Source: Epiperipatus broadwayi (lineage: Eukaryota > Onychophora > Udeonychophora > Euonychophora > Peripatidae). Taken from it: a stretch of DNA of 64,000 bases. The notes below the pieces were generated by a model, which saw only the letters and a program-made list of their open reading frames with translations, searched no databases and had not been told where the DNA came from. The position numbers and the translations under genes are program-made. Location of the stretch: the NCBI GenBank assembly GCA_028023455.1, contig JAQFVV010006221.1, forward strand, positions 3,733,166-3,797,165. Direction: 5' to 3'. The number at the start of each line of letters is the position of its first letter. Position 1 is the stretch's first letter. Positions 1-13,200 of the stretch are shown here, piece by piece.

Positions 1-723
1 GCTCTGGCTTGCAAACTGATGAGCATAGTGTTGTGGGATCTAACATTGAGCTGTGTGGTGAGCAAGACAAAACAATTGAGGGTCTCTTGAGGAGAAAAAA
101 AGGAAAAGCAGACAGAAGAAGAAGCTGGCTCAACATGAGTCAGGGAATGAGATGGAAACTGAATCAGGTCAAATAATCAATGACCCAGAGGTAATGGAAC
201 ATAATACTTTAGCTCATCCCATGATCTTCGAATGTATTGTTGAATCTAAAGGGGCATGCCTTTTTTGGAAGGGGCATATATCTAACGAGAATGAAGTAGG
301 GCAGGTAATCCCAGAAGAAGCAGATAATCCAGAGGAAGAAATCAATAACATAGAAGAGCAATGGTGCAATGAGGCTTGTAGTGACAGGTCCAGAGCAGGC
401 AAGGTGAAAGGTGAAGTAGTGCAGGTTATCTCAGAAGAATCTGATAATCAGTGGAAGAACTTGATAATGTAGAAGAACAATGGAGCAATGAGGTTTGTAA
501 TGACAGTTCTGGAAGCAAGGAAGTAGATGGCTGTCCAAATGAAATGCAGCAACAAATTAGTGTTAGCCCTGTGTTTACTGATGAAATGGAAGAAATCACA
601 GATGATGAAGAAATAAGCTCACACGAGGAAAATTTTGAAGAAGACTTGAACAGGAAAGTGATGAAAATTCAGAAACAGTTTAAAAATATGAATTCCATAG
701 ATGTGGTTTATACAAAGATATAG
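1..723 (+). pseudogene. Broken acidic coding remnant with tandem internal repeat
   Basis: Three overlapping open stretches in different frames read as one damaged coding segment. Frame 3 (about 3-182) gives a polar peptide ending in a basic KKGKADRRR-like patch. Frame 2 (152-472) and frame 1 (451-723) are strongly acidic. A unit of about 118 bp occurs twice, near 295-412 and 413-530: peptide cores VIPEEADNPEEEINNIEEQW and VISEESDN...EELDNVEEQW align. The frame change between them comes from a one-base loss (gataatcca versus gataatca) in the second unit. Another frame change lies in the A-run near 95. GC content is clearly above the surrounding DNA. An AATAAA hexamer follows near 897. I do not recognise a family. 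It may be the last exon of a decayed host gene, or the tail of an unidentified transposon protein entering from the left. Confidence 0.4.
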
Positions 724-2624
724 CAACATGGATGAAGTTCTAAGGATCTGTGAATTAAAGGACTTGGCAATTCAAAGACTCTTATGAATCAATGGAGAAG
801 ACTAGGGTTATTGACTGTGGTATGATCTCAAGATTTCTTTAAACAAATTTATTTACATCATGTAGTGGGTGATCAGTCACCTGCATTTTTTTCCTTAATA
901 AAAAGAACAATGCCATCAAGTGGGCACATTACCCCAAGTACACAACTACCATATTTTGATTTGTAAAATGTGGTTTGCATATTTGTCAGTTTTTTTTATA
1001 ATGGCTGAAAAGTTCAAACAATGTAAAATTCTGTTTTCATTTATAGAAAATGGCAAGGAAAATAGTTGTAATGCTTGAAACAGATTATAAGCAAGCAGAT
1101 CTCATAAAAACATAAGTTTATGAATGATTTAATTGAAATGTTAAATTCACCATGTCCCTAAAAAACTTGGCAACTGAAGTACAAAGTCAAAACAATGATT
1201 TTTTTAAGCAAATGGTATTTTTCTCTCAGATTTAAATTATAACAGCCAGGCATTTTATCTGCAAGTTTTGAAACATTTATGTGATGTGGCAAAATGTAAA
1301 TAACTCATTTAGTGGCAAAGAAAAAAGTGCAAATTCTAACCCAACAAAGTGTCATCTATTAAAGTCTTGAGCATGAACAACTTTTTAATTAAATTCAGCA
1401 TGACCCAGCTTATCTAACAACCATATTCACTTTTTTAATCTCTTGAATAAAAAAATATCTCAATTTTTTTTGTGAACTTAGTAGTAGTAGAAAAAATGCC
1501 AGAGGCATTAAAAGGCATCACTTTGCAAGTATTTCTGACTACTACTAGTTCATTGTTCTATTTATTGCCATTTATCTGTATATTTTATATTTTGCGATAC
1601 TGTTGTGTAATTCTTCTGAAGCAAACCAAACTTTTTTTAAAAAAAAGACCTCATCACCTTGTCTCATTGTAGTTTTCCATTCTATTCTAAATGACTTCCA
1701 CATAAAGCAATCAACATTGTAATTTTATCAGAAAAAGTTTCTAGATAATATTTATTTAAGTGCATCTGACATACTCATAAAAACCCTGCACAAGTTCATT
1801 ATATACTAATTTTTAAAAAGTTTTTCTTTCTTCTTGCGTTTCAATCTAGTAAATAATTTTGCATAATAAAATGTAATCAGCAAATGGGAAGAATATATTG
1901 ATTGATTTTATAATCTTATCAGCACATTTTTACAAATTAATTAAGCAATCTTAAATAAAAAATTTCTAAGCCTTGTGTTATGTCAATAGGATCTCACTTC
2001 TATACAATACATTAGATAAAATAATAGCTATAGTCATACATACATTTATATATAGTTGGCGTTAATAATTGCTTTGATAATATTTTCTTGTTTTTATTCA
2101 CTAAAGAACGTGCTTCATGGAATTTTGATTTTAAAGAAAAGACTTGATTCAGTCAAATGTGCTGATTTTAAATTAAAAATATTTTCAACACATTTTTATT
2201 GTTATCACTGAAAAGAAAAAAACTACATTTTAACTCTAGCATTAAACTTTTTTTGTATCGGTGAAATATTAAAATATGTAGCATATATGTTATATATATA
2301 TCGATGGCATCTCCAATGCAAAAACTAAGATGACTATTGGAAAAAATAATAATTGTTTCTCAAAAAATTATGTGACACTCCAGCACCGAAACAACAGATT
2401 AAGCACAATTGTCCTATTTTTAACGTTTGAGCTGGATTTTTATTATTATTATTATTCAGATTGAGTAATGATTCAGTAATCTTTAATTATTGCAATAAAC
2501 TGTATGGCGCGATTAAAAATATAGATTTATTGAATTCAAAGTTGTTAATATGATTACATATTATTAATATAAAATATTTTAATGTAATAACGTCTGTTGT
2601 AAAATAAATGATTGTAGATAGATC
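724..2624. other. Gene-free AT-rich stretch
   Basis: Stops occur in all frames. Only homopolymer runs and a short (TTA)n run near 2440 are visible. An AATAAA at about 897 could serve the upstream remnant. No RNA gene or repeat boundary is seen. Confidence 0.5.
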
Positions 2625-3046
2625 ATAGGCTGCAGAAAGGAGTTTGCTATTAACTGAGAGGAGACCCTTTGATTCCTCTTGGAGGCCTTAAAGGAACTGA
2701 GCGCAGAAAATTCCTAATGTTCACTCCACACATTCTTGTCATTGCAGCTGTTATTACTATGTGATTATTTATATAGTATACGAATATGGATGGGCTGCTC
2801 ACCAATATGCATGTTTTTATTGGCTTTTTACCTCAGAGTTAAACATCAAGAAACACCATGGTCTTTCTTCTCAGGAGCCCAATAAGGCAGAATGAATGTA
2901 TGTGTAAATGATACGTATTTTTCCAATAGATAGATATTATCATAACAGACAAAAATAAACTGTGGCTCTTATTCCCAGGAGGCTGTAAAGTCACCAACCA
3001 AGACAGCGGTTGATGGCTGAAGGCAAAGGGTGCTGAGAATCCCCTG

Positions 3047-3830
3047 ATGCCAGACCCAGGCTGCCATTTGATGATGATTTTTTATTTAGGTATTTACAAC
3101 TGCTTATCACTTTCAAGTGAAGGAAGATTGCAAGAATTGGAAGAAGAACTGTCTTATATTAATTGGGACATTATTAAACTTTGTAAAGTTAGAAGAAAAG
3201 GTGAAGAGACAATTGATTTAAAAAGAGGACATGTACTCTACTATAAAGGCACAAATATTGGAAATACAAGTGGAGTAGGATTCATTATAAATAAAAAGTG
3301 GAAGAACAAATATTGTGGAGATTGATGGTAAAATGGATGAATGATAAGATTAGTTATGCAACTTAATAACAGATACCAAATGCAGATAATTCAGGTTTAT
3401 ACTCCAACAAGTTCTCATTGTGATGAAGTAATAGAAGATTTTTATATGGATGTATAAAATGCTTTTGATGAGAGTAAACAACATTTTAAAATTGTTATGG
3501 GATACTTTAATGCTAGACTTGGTAAACAAATGAAAGATGAAAGTGCTGTAGGTAATTTTGGTTATTGTAATAGAAATGAGAGAGGACATAGACTTGTGGA
3601 GTTTGCAGAGAAGGAAAAACTTTATATTATGAATTCTTTTTTTGAGAAAAATGTTTAAAGGAAATGGACATGGAAGCATCCAAATGAAGGTACAGCAGAA
3701 TTGGATTATATTTCAACTAACAGAAAATAAATATTTCAAGAATGTAATGTTCTTAATAAATTTAACATAGGAAGTGATCATGGATTAGTAAGATGTAAGA
3801 TACATATTAATGCAAAACGAGAGAGACAAA
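3047..3830 (+). pseudogene. LINE endonuclease domain (EEP fold), mutated
   Basis: This is the endonuclease that would nick target DNA for target-primed reverse transcription. Visible landmarks in order: WDIIKLCKVRRKGEE (the family normally has CEVR, so the catalytic Glu is Lys here), VGFIINKKW, IIQVYTPTSSHCDE, KIVMGYFNARLG (normally MGDFNA, so the catalytic Asp is Tyr), NRNERGHRLVEFAEKEKLYIMN split over two lines of text, and IGSDHGLVR with the SDH motif intact. In-frame stops and frame slips occur after 3325, near 3456 and near 3657. Both metal-site changes and the stops mean it cannot be functional. The start at 3047 is only the first ATG of the open piece. Confidence 0.85.
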
Positions 3831-4126
3831 AATTATTTTAAAAAAACAATATTTACAGTTGATATTCCTAATCTTCAGAAACATTCTAATGAATTTAAAT
3901 TAGAACTTACAAATTGGTTTCAAGTATTAGTAGATTTTGAACATGATTCAGATTTGAATAAAATTAATATGAAAATAACTGATAGACTTTTAAAAACTGC
4001 AACAAAGATAGCTGGTAAAAAAAAGCAGCAATTGTCCAATAAAATTTCTACTAAGACTAGAGAATTTATGAAGAAAAAAAGGAATTTGAAGATATACAAA
4101 AATGATGCATGAAAAATGATTGAATC

Positions 4127-4705
4127 TTGAAATTTTGTAAAATGGTGTGGAAAAGAGTTGAAAATGATCTAAGAAAGTATAACTGTGAACTAGCAAGGAA
4201 AGCTGTAGAAGAGAATAAAAGTCTCAAGAGTGTAAAACAACATTATGGTATTGATAGGAAATTTATATCTGCAATAAAAAAAGATGGAATTATTACTAAA
4301 AAGAGAGATGACATCATGAAATGGGTAGAAGACTTCTATCAAGAACAAGTACCTCCTACATCTATTTTATCTTCCAAAGTGCCTGGAATTTTAAATGAAA
4401 AAGTGAGACATGCAATTAAATTTATGAAAAAAGGAAAGGCTCCAGGTAATGATGGAATTATAATTGATATATTAAGAGAAGCAGGTGAAGAAATAGAATT
4501 TTTTTTAACAAAGTTATATACCAAATGTCTAAATGATAAGGATGTACCAGATGATTGGAAGAATGCAATATTAATATTTAAAAAAGATGATAAAGAATTT
4601 ATTAGAAATTACAGACCAGTCCACTTTTTATCAGTTTTATACAAAAAAATTTACCAAGATAATTACAAGTCATCTACAGAGAACATTGGATTTCTACCAA
4701 CCTAG
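4127..4705 (+). pseudogene. LINE linker and start of reverse transcriptase
   Basis: This open piece covers the linker (WKRVENDLRKYNCELARKAV, then IDRKFISAIKKDG) and reverse transcriptase fingers: GKAPGNDGIIIDILREAGEE, then VPDDWKNAILIFKKDD, then YRPVHFLSVLYKKI. These are the usual blocks 1-2a of RTE reverse transcriptases. The piece ends at a stop before the AGFKCGFSTIDHI block, which continues in another frame from about 4707. It lies downstream of the endonuclease in the same element. It is non-functional because of frame breaks on both sides. Confidence 0.85.
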
Positions 4706-5840
4706 AGAACAAGGGCTGGATTTAAATGTGGTTTTAGTACAATAGATCATATTCAGGTATTAAGAGAAGTTATAAAAAGAACAAATAAATATGAGTTACC
4801 ATTATGCTTTGGATTTGTAGATTATGAAAAGGCAGTTGATTCTATAAATATTTTTTCAGTGATTAAAGCATTAATTATCAAGGTGTAGATCCAGGATATT
4901 GTCATATTTTAAAAAATATTTATAAAAATGCAACAACACAATTAGATTACATAATGATACTAGGAAAGTCAACATTGAGAAGGATGTAAGACAGGGTGAC
5001 TCCATAGCTCCAAAACTTTTTACAGCAGTGTTGCAAGAAGTATTTTGTAAATTAAAATGGGAAGCTAAAGGAGTGAAAGTAAATGAAGATTATTTAAATC
5101 ATTTACATTTTGCAGATGATGTAGTTGTTTTGCAAATTGTAGGAGTTATCAGATGAAAGTAGGAAAGTAGGGCTAAAGATAAATGTTAAAAAGACTAAAA
5201 TAATGTTTAATGGATTTTCTCAAATATAAAAATAAGGATTGATTTTGATGAGTTAGAAGAAGTTAACAGCTGCAAATACCTTGGTCAGATTATTAATACA
5301 GATGGAAACATAATGGATAAAATTAATCATAGAATTAAACTTGGTTAGAGTGCTTTTGGTAGAAATAACTTGATACTAAAAAGAAATATGCCTATGTGTT
5401 TGAAAAGGAAGGTTTTTAATAAATGAGTTTTACCAGTTCTTACTTGTGGATCTGAGACCTGACACTTAATAGAAGAGCAATACAGAGACTTCAGACCACT
5501 CAAAGAAGTATAGAGAGATGCATGTTGGGAATAAAAAGAAGAGATCGACAATGCAATATATGGATAAAAGAACAAGCAGGTGTTACTAACGTCATTGAAA
5601 AAAATTAAAAGACTGAAGTGGAGTTGGGCTGGACATATTGTTAGAGGAGATGATAATAGATGGACAGTTGAAATCTTAAACTGGCTTCCAAGACTAAAAG
5701 ATTCATAAAGAGACCACATATGAGATGGATGGATGAAATAAGAAAGTGTGCAGGGGTCATGTGGAGAAGAGAAGCTAAAGATCGCAGAGGATGGATTGAA
5801 CTTGGAGAGACCTTCATCCTGCAGTGGATTGATAATGGTT
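4706..5840 (+). pseudogene. LINE reverse transcriptase palm and C-terminal tail
   Basis: Frame-hopping translation shows RT motif A (FVDYEKAVDSI, near 4813), motif B (VRQGDSIAPKLF, near 4986) and motif C (LHFADDVVV, near 5102), whose Asp pair is intact. The post-RT region follows: CKYLGQIINTDGNIMDKINH, then VLPVLTCGSET, then IKRLKWSWAGHIVRGDDNRW. The conserved C-terminal end is PHMRWMDEIRKC...GWIELGETF...QWIDNG. At least six frame changes or stops separate these blocks. Motif content and order identify an RTE-like reverse transcriptase. Confidence 0.85.
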
Positions 5841-5870
5841 GATAATGATGATGATGATGAGATAAATCGT

Positions 5871-8800
5871 AATCTCGCTAAAATGATTAACAGAATTGAA
5901 TTAATAATCTTCAATCATTTCTTTAAAATTCTAAACTAAAAACAATGTAAAACAACATTAGATTTAGATAATTTATAAATAAATGTTTCCATCATCATTT
6001 GGTGAAGCTTTAAGAGTGTGAATAGGGTTTAGAAAAAAAGATTCAATGAAAATTCAATATTTATCATTTAAATATAACTCATTTATTTTATCATTAAAAA
6101 ATAATTATTGGTTAATTTTAATGACAAAATTGTTTGATTTTTTTTTTTTTGTAACATTGTATTTTACAGCTATAATGTAATGAAATAGGTAATTTTGTTC
6201 AGTGTAAATACTTTGCAACATTTAATACTATGTTATCAATATATAATACAAATATTGCATTGGGTAATTAATACATTGTATTTAACATAAATATTTGTTA
6301 ATATAATAGTAGTAGCAGATGCAAAAACAGTTTGTTTAGTGATAAAAATATCTGCAATTAGAAGTTCCAGGATACGAGGAGCAAATAATTTTACATTTGT
6401 AGAAATTTTTATTACAGTCACTGAACATTTTTTTCAAGTTTGGCTACCACTTCATTGTTAAATAAAAGTCAACAGCATTTAATGCAATGCCAGTAAAATT
6501 TTGTAATACAGCTTGTTATTGAAAATCATGAGTGTGTTTGCAAGCTCATATGATGCTCATACACACCCAATAGAAGCATTCTAAGGTGACATTTAAATTT
6601 GTAGGCATTTAAAAAAATATATGAAAAGAAATAGAGTCATGTTTTTAGATAATATAAAAGTTATTCATAAGAAATATAAAAAGAAAAATTGTGTTACATA
6701 CTTACATACAAAACCAAAGTTCTAATAACACATAGCACTTAGCATAATCATTAAGATAAAAATATGCTGTGTGAATATTTAATAATTAAAATATTTTTAT
6801 TATAACGAGTTTGTTTTTATTTATTACATATCTCAGTTATGACTTTTAGCATTATACTGCATATTAAAATTGTAAATTTTTTAATTTAAGAATTATTAAT
6901 AATAAAGGCATATAGTTGGTTTTCAGATTTTTTTATTTGGATAACTTTTCAATAACAAAGAATGTAGAAGTTAAAAAATATAGAGTAGACTAACATTAGA
7001 CAGAATTGCAATGAAAAATATGAAAAAGATAGAAAAAGTCTGTTAAATGTAGAGATATATTATGAAAAATTAAGATCAGAATTGTTTAAGCTGTGGTATT
7101 TCCATGATTTTCTATGAATAAAGAAATAGGACATTACTAAATATAAATATATTATTTTTGAACTGTTGTACTAGCAACAATTTTTAGAAAATCTATGGAT
7201 GGCAAAGAAACAAATATATAAACCCTTAAATAGCATGGATTAGAACTCTTGCTTGAATTACAAATGACCAGATTGAAATTATTTGATTTGATAATATAAT
7301 GAGATAATCTAATTTATTAGAAAAGTATATAATATTTGAAAAGTTGTAGTAAAAAAAAAAGATCAAAAGTAAAGTGAATCGAATCTATATGACTAACTTT
7401 AAAAACCACAGATATTGTAACCATTCTGAATAAATGTTGCTTATAAGATCAGCAATTTGTGTTAATTTACTAATATATATTATAATGAAGATTTTCACAA
7501 TTAAAAAATGCATTTAATCAATTTTTGTAAATATTATGTATCAATTCTCTGTGTTGCAAAATTCCTATGATTGCTAATTTAAAAATCCTGTTTAAAGTCA
7601 AGAATCTTATTGCTTAAAGTTTTAAAAAGATACTAATTTGATGACAAAAACTTTAAGTAGGTTATCAATGTTTTGATGAAGTTCTATTATTTTTTTGTCA
7701 AAGTTTTGGTATTTTGAAATATTGTTGTGTCTTAAATATTATTCAGATAGTATGTAGTATAAAATCTTTTCATTTATTATTTAGGAAAATCACAATTGGA
7801 AAAACTTAATGGACAAAAATTCAGAAACTTGTGTTAATGTTTTTTCACCAATAAGAATAGAATAAGATTTAATTAAAATTTAATGCTGTGAAGAAACTTT
7901 TTGTGCATCAAGATATTTTTAAAAACTTTAAACAACAGGATTTTTTGGAGACTTTTTAATTACTGATCATAGGAGTTTGTCAGCACAGAGGATTGATATA
8001 CAGTATTTCCCAAAAACTTATTTAATTTCATTTAGATATATATTCTAAGAATTTTAATGTTATTATGTAGTGCTGAGAATATAATGAGAAACTAAGTCTA
8101 AATGTGCTTACCATAATAACAATTACCAAGTCAAATTCTATAGAGACACTAACAAATTTATAAAAAACCACTCACTTTCTTGTATCAATGTTAATTTATT
8201 AGTTAGATAAAATTAGTTTAATGATTCACTCTTATCCAATTATCATACTGTAATATGTAAATAAATTCAATTATTAGTAATCAAACAGTGGAATTTTACA
8301 TTAGTACTCATAAAATATTAATCAAACCAGTTTAAGGTTCAAATAACAAGCACATAAATTAACTGAGGCTAATAAATTAGTATTGCCAAAATGTGTCTGT
8401 AAAATCAGATTTGTTAATTGTTCTTAAGATACGCATATTCATATTTAGTTTCTCTGTAAATAAGATTATATATATGTAACTGAACCTTAGCACTCTGGTT
8501 TTTCTTATTGAGTTTATATATATATATGTTGGAAAAAACAAATGCATTTTTGTCTGATATAATTTGACTAATTCCAATATTATTTTGTGTATATAAAACC
8601 CACTGAATATTCTTAAATTTTATGAAATGTTGAGGTGATTTTTTAAAAATAAAGTAGCTTATTTTGGATTTCTTCAGACATCTGGAAAAACAGCTCTACT
8701 CTGGACATACAATAAATCACTCCTCTTTATTTGTATGAGTGCATACATACATATAATGGAAAAACAAATAGTTCTGATTTTTTCTTAATTATTTCTTTTC

Positions 8801-11429
8801 CAATTCAGACACTTTAATTTGTCTAGAAAATGATGACTATTAATCAGTCTTTAAAAAACATAGAAATAAAACAAAAAATAATATGGTGCTTTTTACTCTT
8901 TTCAATCTACAAATAGTCTTACTTATTTATACATCCGATGAAAATAAATGGAAATTGATAAATATTTCTATTAACAGATACAATTCCAAACCTTATTTGA
9001 TTTTAGAATAAAAATTTAATTATGCTTAGAAGTTAATGAAGAGAGGCACTTTATTATTAAAATTTAATTATGACCTGTTAAAATATTATCAAAGGGATTA
9101 GCAAGTATCATTAGGATTAAATATTTTTTATTTAATTTGTCAAAAGATTTCAGAATCTCTAAATCTGATTAAGTATAAAATTTAAATATTTTTAATATAT
9201 AATCATATATATAACACAGAAGATTGCCATGGTTTTTTAGTACATTATACTACAATTCATTTTTGAAAGTTATATTTATTATGGTATTTACAGTGATAAT
9301 AATTTATATTACATTATATTTTAAGATCTTATATAGTGAAAAAACATATATCCTAATTTCTGTAATAAATATAAAATAGAAATAAAATACCTTTAGGTAT
9401 TTTATAGTTAATTAATATTGATAAAATATTATTTATTTGTCCTAAATATTTTTTTTGCCTGTCTTCAGTTATTTTATCTTATTTACACGTGATTTGATTC
9501 AGTCAGTTAGATTTTTTTTTTGTTGTCTCTTCTAAAAAAATTAAAAGTTCAATAAACAAATTCTTGTTTTAAAATGTATACATTATACACATGCACGCAT
9601 AATAACATTCTACTTTTTCCTTATTAAAAATGATTTCTTATATTCAATGTTTAAAACGATGATAAATAAACTGTAGTCATATTATTAAAAAATAGTTAAT
9701 ATATGACAAATAATAAAGTTAATGAACCGAATGTTTCCCCCCTCAATGTTTTTTAAATTATTGCGCAATTAATATGTTTTAAAGCTCTCGAATTAAAAGG
9801 AAAAAAAAAGAGATGTTTATGATGCTTAAACAAATTCTCAATAAAAATAAAATTTGCTAAGTTTTATTACATCAATGTTAAATTTTAAAATGTTATCTAT
9901 GCCATTTATTCATAATTAGGTCAAAAAAAAAAGTATGCTGAAGGTAGAGGAGATGTTTTAAAGCTGTTTAAACCTAATCATGAATTAATATGTGATTAGA
10001 AATTCAAAATACATTTCCTGTTTGATTCTAATTTTTTTTTACTTTTTTGAATTCAGTGATGCTTTTTAAAATGTTATAATGGCGCACTTATTATATGCAT
10101 ACAAATATATGCATGTGTCCATTTGGAAATTACTTATTACTCTAAAAAAAAAAAAAAGATTGGATATAGGGAGAGTTTTCCTTTCTTTTTGTCTAAATTG
10201 TAACAAAAGTTGTATATATATGCAATTATTCACATAAATTATTTACATTGAAATATAATTATAAAAACACACTATTTATATAAGTAGAGGTAAATGTTTG
10301 ATTATTTTTCTGGGCGGGGGGGGGGTTATTAACTTAAATCAAGAAATATATATTTAATCATCATCCGAAATAGTTCTGCATTTGCTTTTCAATTAATTCT
10401 TAACGATATATATATTCATGATAATATACAATTATCAAATGCTACGATTTTCTAAACATTCACTTTCATCTTTAGATAACTATATTAATGATTATTAATA
10501 ATTATTTAGTACGTTATAAATTATATTAATTTTAGCTTATGATTCCTTGTAGGCAACAAATACATTTTGGATATTATTATTCTTTTTTCGATGTTTATTT
10601 ATTTGTTCAAAGTATGATAAATAAAATAGTAGTTTTAAAGTATATCTATTAAAAAGTAGCCCTTATGTATCTTAGTATAAGGACTAATTAAGGTTTGCAT
10701 ATAACATTAAAGTCGATGTGCTACTGAAAATTATATTTAGAGGATGACAAACAAATACCATTGATCATCAAGGAATATCACTTGGTCGTAGATACACTAT
10801 TCGTTTTCAAAGAGAAAATTTAATGCATATATTCTTAAATGTTGGTGTAAATCTATGTATATTTATGCACAACGCTAATCTCTAACAAATATTTTACAAT
10901 ATTTCAAATTAAAAATTTTTTGTTTTTAATCCACTTTCAATTTACTAATAAAAGTATGATTGTTGACAATTTATTTACTAAGGAATTTATCGTAAAGCGT
11001 AGATTATATATTAATAATAAATATTTGTAAACATTTTGTTAGAATAAATATTAAACTTTCCTATTACTAAAGTTTAAAAAATGTAATGTAAAAAGTTATC
11101 AACTAGTGACCTAATTGTAAGCTATTATAATATCTTGAAAAACGGCTTGAAAACCTGTGACCCATAGGAGAAAAAAAATCAACTTATATTCATGAACTTA
11201 TAAAGTTAAATAGTATACATTACAATTACACTTACCTATTTTTTGAAAAGCTGTTGAAATGTAAACTAATATTAGTATAATCCTTATGGGTAATATCCAA
11301 AATAAGGATATTCCGTTCAACATTATTGGCAAGCATAGATGAATGCGGCAAGTTTTCTAATGTTGGCACACTAAACTAAACTTCCCCACTAACACCTGAA
11401 TTACTACTTCCAATAATTTTTATTTTTTA
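5871..11429. other. Long gene-free AT-rich tract
   Basis: No coding signature, RNA gene or dispersed repeat could be recognised in this 5.5-kb stretch. Short runs (poly-T at 6138, poly-A near 10145, a 10-base G run at 10316-10325) are the only low-complexity landmarks. Open frames here are short and lack family features. Confidence 0.5.
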
Positions 11430-11720
11430 AAAAAGATGACGTCACTAATACTCATTTACAAAGATTTATCTAGCATTTCGAAACAAATTTTATCATTCCC
11501 GCTTCCAAATGTAGGTTTTTATCATTTTAAACGCGGCGTCAGATATTATAATCCAAAAATCGTCTGCTAATCAAAATACCGCGAAGAACAGTCTAAGCGC
11601 TGGATAATTGTCTTTTGCAGTAGCAAGGTCGGTGTTTGCTAGATATTTTGTAATCGACTGCCAGAGGCATTTCGTGTGTGGCGCCTCACAATATTTACTT
11701 CTGCTAGGAATGCTAATAAT
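11430..11720. promoter_or_regulatory. CpG-dense patch with palindromic CRE
   Basis: CpG dinucleotides, scarce elsewhere, cluster here: acgcggcgtc near 11531, ccgcga near 11579, agcgct near 11597, then gtcgg, atcgac, ttcgtg and ggcgcc up to about 11685. A perfect TGACGTCA (CRE, bound by CREB/ATF-type bZIP factors) sits at 11437-11444. In a CpG-depleted methylated genome such a patch suggests an unmethylated regulatory region or first exon. No start codon or open frame supports an exon, so the regulatory call is inference. Confidence 0.3.
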
Positions 11721-12769
11721 GAAACTAAATATTTTGCATTATTATTACTATTTAATATAAAGACAGGATGAGTAACCCAAGGTTGTTGGCTGGGAAATCT
11801 TTCTAGAGGAGCAAAGAACGCATGCCACTCCTAAGTTAAGAGGAAAAAAAGGACAACTAATAATATTTCCGTTACTTATTTTTGGAAATTAAAATATTTA
11901 ATTGTGGATGTGAAGTAAAATTGGATTAATTTTTTATTTACACACATTTTTTTTATAAACAATTTATATTAATATGGGGTCATTTTATATAATTGTAAAA
12001 GATATATAAATATTTTTATTGCTTAAAGTACAAATATATATATAATTAATCCACATGTAAAAGGAATATAGTTTTGTGGCTTTTGGGCCCTAAATTAATA
12101 AACTAAAGGAAACAGAAAATGAAAAGACAATTTAAAGAGAGAAAATAGAAAAGACAGGCAATCATTCTACAAATTCCAAAAAAATGCTCTTAGTCAGATT
12201 ACTGATTATTGATGTTTTTCTGTTAACCTTCACATTTGAAATTATTCTATCCTCACTCATTTCTGTACCCTATTGATAAATTGAGTTTACTATCAAACTA
12301 ACGCTATGTATAATGTAAAAACATTTAAACCAATTATTTTTAACTAAACTAACTATTTAATTAAATCTTAGATATTTGACAACATTTTATGCCTGCAATC
12401 AGACACTTTTGGTACTTAAGTCTCGGGTGTTCTTATACATGATTAAAATCATTCATGATTTTATTTGTTATAACATTTTAATGTTATTAATTTTCTATTT
12501 AGCATTTTATATATGATTATAATATTTTTTGAAACTGCTACATTTTTATTTCTAAATATAATTAAAAAGAGAAATACAATTTAAAAGATGATATCAATCA
12601 ACCCTTAAACTATCAATAATGTTAACCTGTAGTCAAGGCAACCTCCTTTAGCAACAAAGATGGTACAATTTGAAAGGTATTATATTAATCACAGTTTTAT
12701 TTACAAATGTCGCATCTTAAAACAATTTGTATTAATGTAATCACCACCAACATATTTTTTTTATTTGAA

Positions 12770-13200
12770 AAAACAAAATAAATGATGTTTTCTATTTGCA
12801 ATATGTAAATTTTGAGGTAATTAAAAATAATTATTGAATTTAAAACCACTTGTAAAATAATCAGTTTTCATAGCATTCTACACTAGTCTTGAATCTTTCT
12901 GCATCTATATAAATTTCAAACACAACTGGCCAAATTATTTTTTTATTAATCTTTGTTTCTCTGATTAACTAATTGTGCTTTCTAAACCTATTTTTAACAG
13001 TTTCTTAAAAATTTATATTAATATTTTATTACTATATTTTATAATCATAGTTTTTTTTTATATCGTTTTTCTTTATTTTTCTTTTTTTTTTTTGCATATT
13101 CCAGGAACTTTTTTAAGATTCGGCAATCTTTTTGTAATAATTTAAATTTAAAATTTCTTTTAGCATTTTATATAAATCTTTCTTACTTATTAAAAATTCA
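12770..13200. repeat. Dispersed repeat family E, copy 1
   Basis: About 420 bp align collinearly with 18625-19045. Shared landmarks are atgttttctatttg, ttttgaggtaatta, a cacaactg(g/a)ccaaatta block, taatctttgtttctct, ttttgcatattc and atataaatctttctta. Identity looks around three quarters with many small gaps. There is no coding signature and no terminal inverted repeat. It is probably an old non-autonomous element or a decayed LINE part. Confidence 0.6.

Larger units (their letters stand above)
2625..5870 (+). mobile_element. RTE-type non-LTR retrotransposon, near full length, inactive
   Basis: A 3.2-kb element, the expected size for RTE-clade LINEs. It has a 5' untranslated part (2625-3046) that recurs at 60232 and 46620. 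Then come an apurinic-type endonuclease, a linker, a reverse transcriptase and a conserved C-terminal tail, ending near 5818 and followed by a (GAT)n run at about 5837-5862. That short microsatellite end is common in RTE elements. Stops and frameshifts interrupt the reading frame at more than ten places, so it is dead. The family resembles proteins often mis-annotated as craniofacial development protein 2-like. It is the reference copy for the other fragments in this window. Target duplications could not be identified. Confidence 0.85.

Noticed and set aside
5345-5914. 189-codon open frame on the - strand
   Set aside because: It is the antisense shadow of the LINE post-RT region, whose + strand text aligns with RTE C-termini.
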